DNA of 17,919 nucleotides from CAZVAO01 sp964625175 (GTDB taxonomy: Bacteria > Bacillota > UBA994 > PWPR01). The notes under the pieces are model-generated. The model was given only the letters and a program-made list of their open reading frames with translations. It searched no databases and was not told the origin of the DNA. This document shows positions 15,145 through 17,919 of the stretch, one piece after another. The stretch's first letter is position 1. Each line of letters begins with the position of its first letter. Where the stretch lies: assembly GCA_964625175.1 (NCBI GenBank), contig CAZVAO010000046.1:1-17919 (forward strand), written 5' to 3'. A program made the position numbers and the translations under genes.

Positions 15145-16440
15145 ATGACAACTATATATGATATTTATGCCCGTGAAGTTTTAGATTCCCGTGGCAATCC
15201 GACAATTGAAGTCGAGCTTATTCTTGAAAGTGGTGCGATTGGTCGAGCCATTGTACCTTCTGGAGCCTCAACGGGTGCTTTCGAGGCCGTTGAACTGCGT
15301 GATGGCGATATGGACCGCTTCTTGGGCAAAGGTGTAGAGCAGGCTGTAGATAATGTCAATAGTATCATTGCTCCAAAATTGATTGGGTGCGATGCGACGG
15401 ATCAAGCGGGGATTGATCAACTCTTGATTGATTTAGATGGCACACCGAATAAAGCAAATTTAGGGGCTAATGCAATCTTGGGAGTTTCAATGGCAGCGGC
15501 CCGAGCGGTTAGCGAAACGCTTAATTTACCACTTTACCGTTACATCGGGGGGGTTCAAGCCCGCGTTCTGCCAGTTCCAATGATGAATATCCTTAATGGT
15601 GGCAAACATGCTGATAATAATGTAGATATCCAAGAGTTTATGGTTATGCCAGTGGGGGCAGAGAGCATTAGAGAAGCCGTACGAATGGGTGCTGAGATTT
15701 TCCATAATCTTAAGAAAGTGCTGAAGAGCAAGGGGCTTAATACTTCAGTTGGTGATGAGGGTGGCTTTGCACCGAATTTATCTTCTAATGAGGCAGCCTT
15801 GCAAGTAATCATGGAAGCAATCGCACAGGCAGGCTATGTGGCAGGTGAACAGGTGATGTTAGCACTGGACGTCGCTGCAACGGAGATTTATGATGAGGAA
15901 GCCAAGTTGTATCACTTTAATGGAGAGGGCCGCAAACTGACGGCTCAAGAGCTGGTTGAATATTATCAAGGCATTGTGGCAAAATATCCGATTATCTCAA
16001 TTGAAGACGGCATGTCTGAAGAGGATTGGACAGGCTGGCAGCTTATGACTGAGGCTCTGGGATCCCAAATCCAAATCGTTGGTGACGATGTTTTTGTGAC
16101 GAACACAGAGCGTTTAGCTAAGGGCATTAAAATGGGTGTTGCTAATTCAATTTTGATTAAAGTGAATCAGATTGGCACGCTAACAGAGACACTGGCTGCT
16201 ATCCAGATGGCGGAGCGCGCCGGCTATACCTGTGTCATCTCCCATCGATCTGGTGAGACGGAAGATACGACGATTGCTGATTTAGCTGTAGCAACTGGAG
16301 TCGGCCAAATTAAAACAGGAGCACCATCACGCACAGATCGCGTTGCAAAGTATAACCAGCTGATGCGTATTGAGGATTACCTAGGGGAAGCTGCGGTTTA
16401 CCCGGGTATAAAAACATTTTACAACCTTAATCTCAAATAA
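15145..16440 (+). CDS. eno: Enolase (phosphopyruvate hydratase)
   Basis: Dehydrates 2-phosphoglycerate to phosphoenolpyruvate; Mg2+-dependent and usually also part of the RNA degradosome or cell surface in Gram-positive bacteria. The 431 residues contain the N-terminal SRGNPTIEVE and the mobile loop SGASTGAFEAVELRDGD. E205 in GDEGGFAPN (acid), K339 in ILIKVNQIGTLTE (base), the metal ligands D242, E287 and D314, and the signature SHRSGETEDTTIADLAVA are all present. It starts 4 nt after the gpmI stop, with AGAGGT (15133-15138) 6 nt upstream. It closes the continuous glycolytic gene run. Only a weak AT-rich hairpin follows, so some transcripts may continue into secG. Confidence 0.97.
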   Translation: MTTIYDIYAREVLDSRGNPTIEVELILESGAIGRAIVPSGASTGAFEAVELRDGDMDRFLGKGVEQAVDNVNSIIAPKLIGCDATDQAGIDQLLIDLDGTPNKANLGANAILGVSMAAARAVSETLNLPLYRYIGGVQARVLPVPMMNILNGGKHADNNVDIQEFMVMPVGAESIREAVRMGAEIFHNLKKVLKSKGLNTSVGDEGGFAPNLSSNEAALQVIMEAIAQAGYVAGEQVMLALDVAATEIYDEEAKLYHFNGEGRKLTAQELVEYYQGIVAKYPIISIEDGMSEEDWTGWQLMTEALGSQIQIVGDDVFVTNTERLAKGIKMGVANSILIKVNQIGTLTETLAAIQMAERAGYTCVISHRSGETEDTTIADLAVATGVGQIKTGAPSRTDRVAKYNQLMRIEDYLGEAAVYPGIKTFYNLNLK

Positions 16441-16442
16441 TA

Positions 16443-16471
16443 TTGTTTTATCAAGTATGATGTGATAAAAT
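16443..16471 (+). promoter_or_regulatory. Candidate secG promoter with overlapping inverted repeats
   Basis: TTGTTT (16443-16448) and TAAAAT (16466-16471) have 17-bp spacing. TTTTATC (16446-16452) and GATAAAA (16464-16470) form an inverted repeat over the same elements. A second one, TGTTTA-TCTG-TAAACA (16471-16486), follows. The site may also serve as a weak eno terminator. Confidence 0.5.
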
Positions 16472-16503
16472 GTTTATCTGTAAACAAACGAGGAGGTGGG
16501 TTT

Positions 16504-16725
16504 ATGACAATCGCATTCACTGTACTATTAATAGTCTCTGCAACAGGTTTAATTGCTAGTATTCTATTGCAATCGGGTAGTAGTGCCGGCTTAGGGGCCA
16601 TTACTGGTGGTGCTGAACAATTCTTTGGCCAAGGTGAGAAGCTCGATAAATTATTCTCCAGAATTACAACTGCTTCTGCCGTTTGTTTCATGCTTAGCAC
16701 ATTAATGCTGACCGTATTACAGTAG
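16504..16725 (+). CDS. secG: Preprotein translocase subunit SecG
   Basis: Small membrane subunit of the SecYEG channel that helps SecA-driven export of proteins. The 73 residues form two membrane helices (about 3-22 and 52-71) joined by a conserved loop. The ILLQSGSSAGLGAITGGAEQFFG segment is diagnostic and includes the GLGA and GGAEQFFG motifs. An in-frame ATG at 16462 gives a longer reading frame. ATG 16504 is preferred, because AGGAGGTGGG (16491-16500) is immediately upstream and the family starts here. It lies 63 nt after eno, an association seen in many Bacillota; rnr and smpB, its frequent downstream partners, are replaced here by hppA. Confidence 0.94.
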   Translation: MTIAFTVLLIVSATGLIASILLQSGSSAGLGAITGGAEQFFGQGEKLDKLFSRITTASAVCFMLSTLMLTVLQ

Positions 16726-16731
16726 GCGTCC

Positions 16732-16766
16732 ATGCCTCTACCCAATGGGTCGGGGCATTTATTATG
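16732..16766 (+). terminator. Hairpin between secG and hppA, probable weak terminator
   Basis: ATGCCTC (16732-16738) pairs with GGGGCAT (16752-16758), and inside it ACCCA (16740-16744) pairs with TGGGT (16746-16750). The 3' side is followed by TTATTATG, a broken T tract. Partial read-through into hppA is likely. Confidence 0.55.
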
Positions 16767-16792
16767 TAAAGATTTACTCAGGAGGAACAAAA

Positions 16793-17919
16793 ATGGATAT
16801 GAGTCTTGTTCTCTGGCTAGCGCCCCTTATTGGTGCCGTTGCCCTTGGATTCGCACTAATGCTGTCTTCATCTGTTAATAAGCGCGACGCGGGTAATGCG
16901 CGTATGCAAGAAATCGCTGCGGCCATCCAAGACGGGTCAATGGCATTTCTCAAGCGCGAATATCGAACATTAAGTGTTTTCGTCGCTGTTGTTTTTGTCG
17001 TTTTAGCCTGGCAGATTGGTCTCAGCACAGGTTTGTCTTTCTTGGTAGGCGCACTTTGTTCTGTTGTTGCGGGCTATATTGGTATGAATGTTGCAACTCG
17101 CGCAAATGTACGCACTGCGAGCGCCGCTCGCGAGGGACTGAACCCAGCCTTAAACGTTGCCTTTACTGGCGGCACAGTTATGGGTATGTCTGTCGTTGGT
17201 CTAGGACTTTTGGGTCTCGGCGTCCTCTACTATATTTATCGTGATCCTGTAATCGTGAACGGATTCGCTTTAGGGGCCAGTTCAATCGCGCTGTTTGCGC
17301 GCGTTGGTGGCGGTATATATACGAAGGCTGCGGATGTTGGAGCTGACTTAGTTGGCAAAGTTGAAGCAGGAATCCCCGAAGATGATCCTCGTAACCCTGC
17401 AGTAATCGCAGACAATGTGGGCGATAACGTCGGTGATGTTGCTGGTATGGGTGCTGACTTATTTGAGTCCTATGTAGGCTCTTTGATTGCTGCCATAGCT
17501 ATTGGCTCAGCAGCATTTGGGCTGCAAGGTATTTATTTGCCCATGCTCATTGCCACAATTGGTATTGCTGCCAGTATCATAGGTAGCCGTTTTGTTAAAA
17601 CAAATGACGATAGTAAAATTGCGGCTGCTTTACATAATAGCGTCTATATTGCAGGAGCGATTACACTTGTTGGTGGCTACTTTGCAGTGATGAACACGGT
17701 TAATGATATAACTGTTTTTTGGGCAATCGTGGCTGGTTTAGTGGCGGGTATTGCGATTGGTCAAGTCACAGAATACTATACAGGCACAAATCATAAGCCT
17801 GTTCAATCCATTGCGGCTGCTTCTCAAACGGGTCCTGCAACGAATCTAATTACGGGTCTTTCAGTTGGAATGATGAGTACAGCGATCCCCGTATTGATTA
17901 TCTGTGCAGCTATTTTCGT
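16793..17919 (+). CDS. hppA: Membrane-bound ion-translocating pyrophosphatase (5' part, cut by window end)
   Basis: Hydrolyses inorganic pyrophosphate and pumps H+ (or Na+) across the cytoplasmic membrane. The first 375 codons are present, and the frame is open to the last base. ATG 16793 has AGGAGGA (16780-16786) 6 nt upstream. Several hydrophobic helices are visible (about 5-24, 60-78, 81-98, 123-148, 154-170). The diagnostic substrate loop reads ADVGADLVGKVE (180-191), then PEDDPRNPAVIADNVGDNVGDVAGMGADLFE (195-225), with the Asp residues that hold Mg2+-PPi. EYYTGTNHKPV at about 325 is another family motif. The residue that separates K+-dependent from K+-independent enzymes lies beyond the window, so ion type and K+ need cannot be decided. 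Confidence 0.95.
   Translation, partial: MDMSLVLWLAPLIGAVALGFALMLSSSVNKRDAGNARMQEIAAAIQDGSMAFLKREYRTLSVFVAVVFVVLAWQIGLSTGLSFLVGALCSVVAGYIGMNVATRANVRTASAAREGLNPALNVAFTGGTVMGMSVVGLGLLGLGVLYYIYRDPVIVNGFALGASSIALFARVGGGIYTKAADVGADLVGKVEAGIPEDDPRNPAVIADNVGDNVGDVAGMGADLFESYVGSLIAAIAIGSAAFGLQGIYLPMLIATIGIAASIIGSRFVKTNDDSKIAAALHNSVYIAGAITLVGGYFAVMNTVNDITVFWAIVAGLVAGIAIGQVTEYYTGTNHKPVQSIAAASQTGPATNLITGLSVGMMSTAIPVLIICAAIF

Overview
The window looks like a chromosomal segment of a Gram-positive-type bacterium of the Bacillota (Clostridia-like, low-to-mid GC). This is suggested by strong AGGAGG-type ribosome binding sites, a WhiA orthologue beside the glycolytic gene cluster, an adenosylcobalamin-dependent class II ribonucleotide reductase, and a secreted cell-wall hydrolase with a copper-amine-oxidase-N-type domain. 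A more precise taxon cannot be read from the sequence. Nearly all genes lie on the + strand, and the sequence contains a 100-base run of N (7964-8063), so it is a scaffold.

Layout. (1) 3-773: 3' end of an unrecognised beta-rich protein, followed by a terminator and a block of degenerate 7-bp repeats. (2) 991-2956: overlapping thrC-thrB, the last two steps of threonine synthesis. (3) 2961-5362: nrdJ, preceded by two NrdR-box-like palindromes 31 bp apart and an intrinsic-terminator hairpin inside the probable leader, and closed by a clear terminator. (4) 5363-7827: a 326-bp spacer, a secreted multidomain N-acetylglucosaminidase and its terminator. (5) 7828-8380: repeat-rich non-coding DNA with heptamer repeats, the assembly gap and an inverted pair of 9-bp-period repeats. 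(6) 8381-9391: a BpsA-family branched-polyamine synthase. (7) 9591-10538: whiA with its own promoter. (8) 10671-16440: gapA-pgk-tpiA-gpmI-eno, the complete lower half of glycolysis from triose phosphates to phosphoenolpyruvate, tightly packed behind one good sigma-A-type promoter. (9) 16504-16725: secG. (10) 16793-end: the 5' part of hppA, a membrane ion-pumping pyrophosphatase, cut by the window edge.

How the genes fit together. gapA to eno form one pathway and almost certainly one operon (gaps of 5, 9 and 4 nt, and one 8-nt overlap). secG and hppA follow in the same direction and may receive read-through, but each has its own features upstream. Most of the window is conserved housekeeping content. 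I do not see an undescribed multi-gene system. The items most worth a second look are the nrdJ control region (tandem NrdR boxes plus a leader terminator), the bpsA-whiA-glycolysis neighbourhood, and the dispersed short-period repeats in the spacers.
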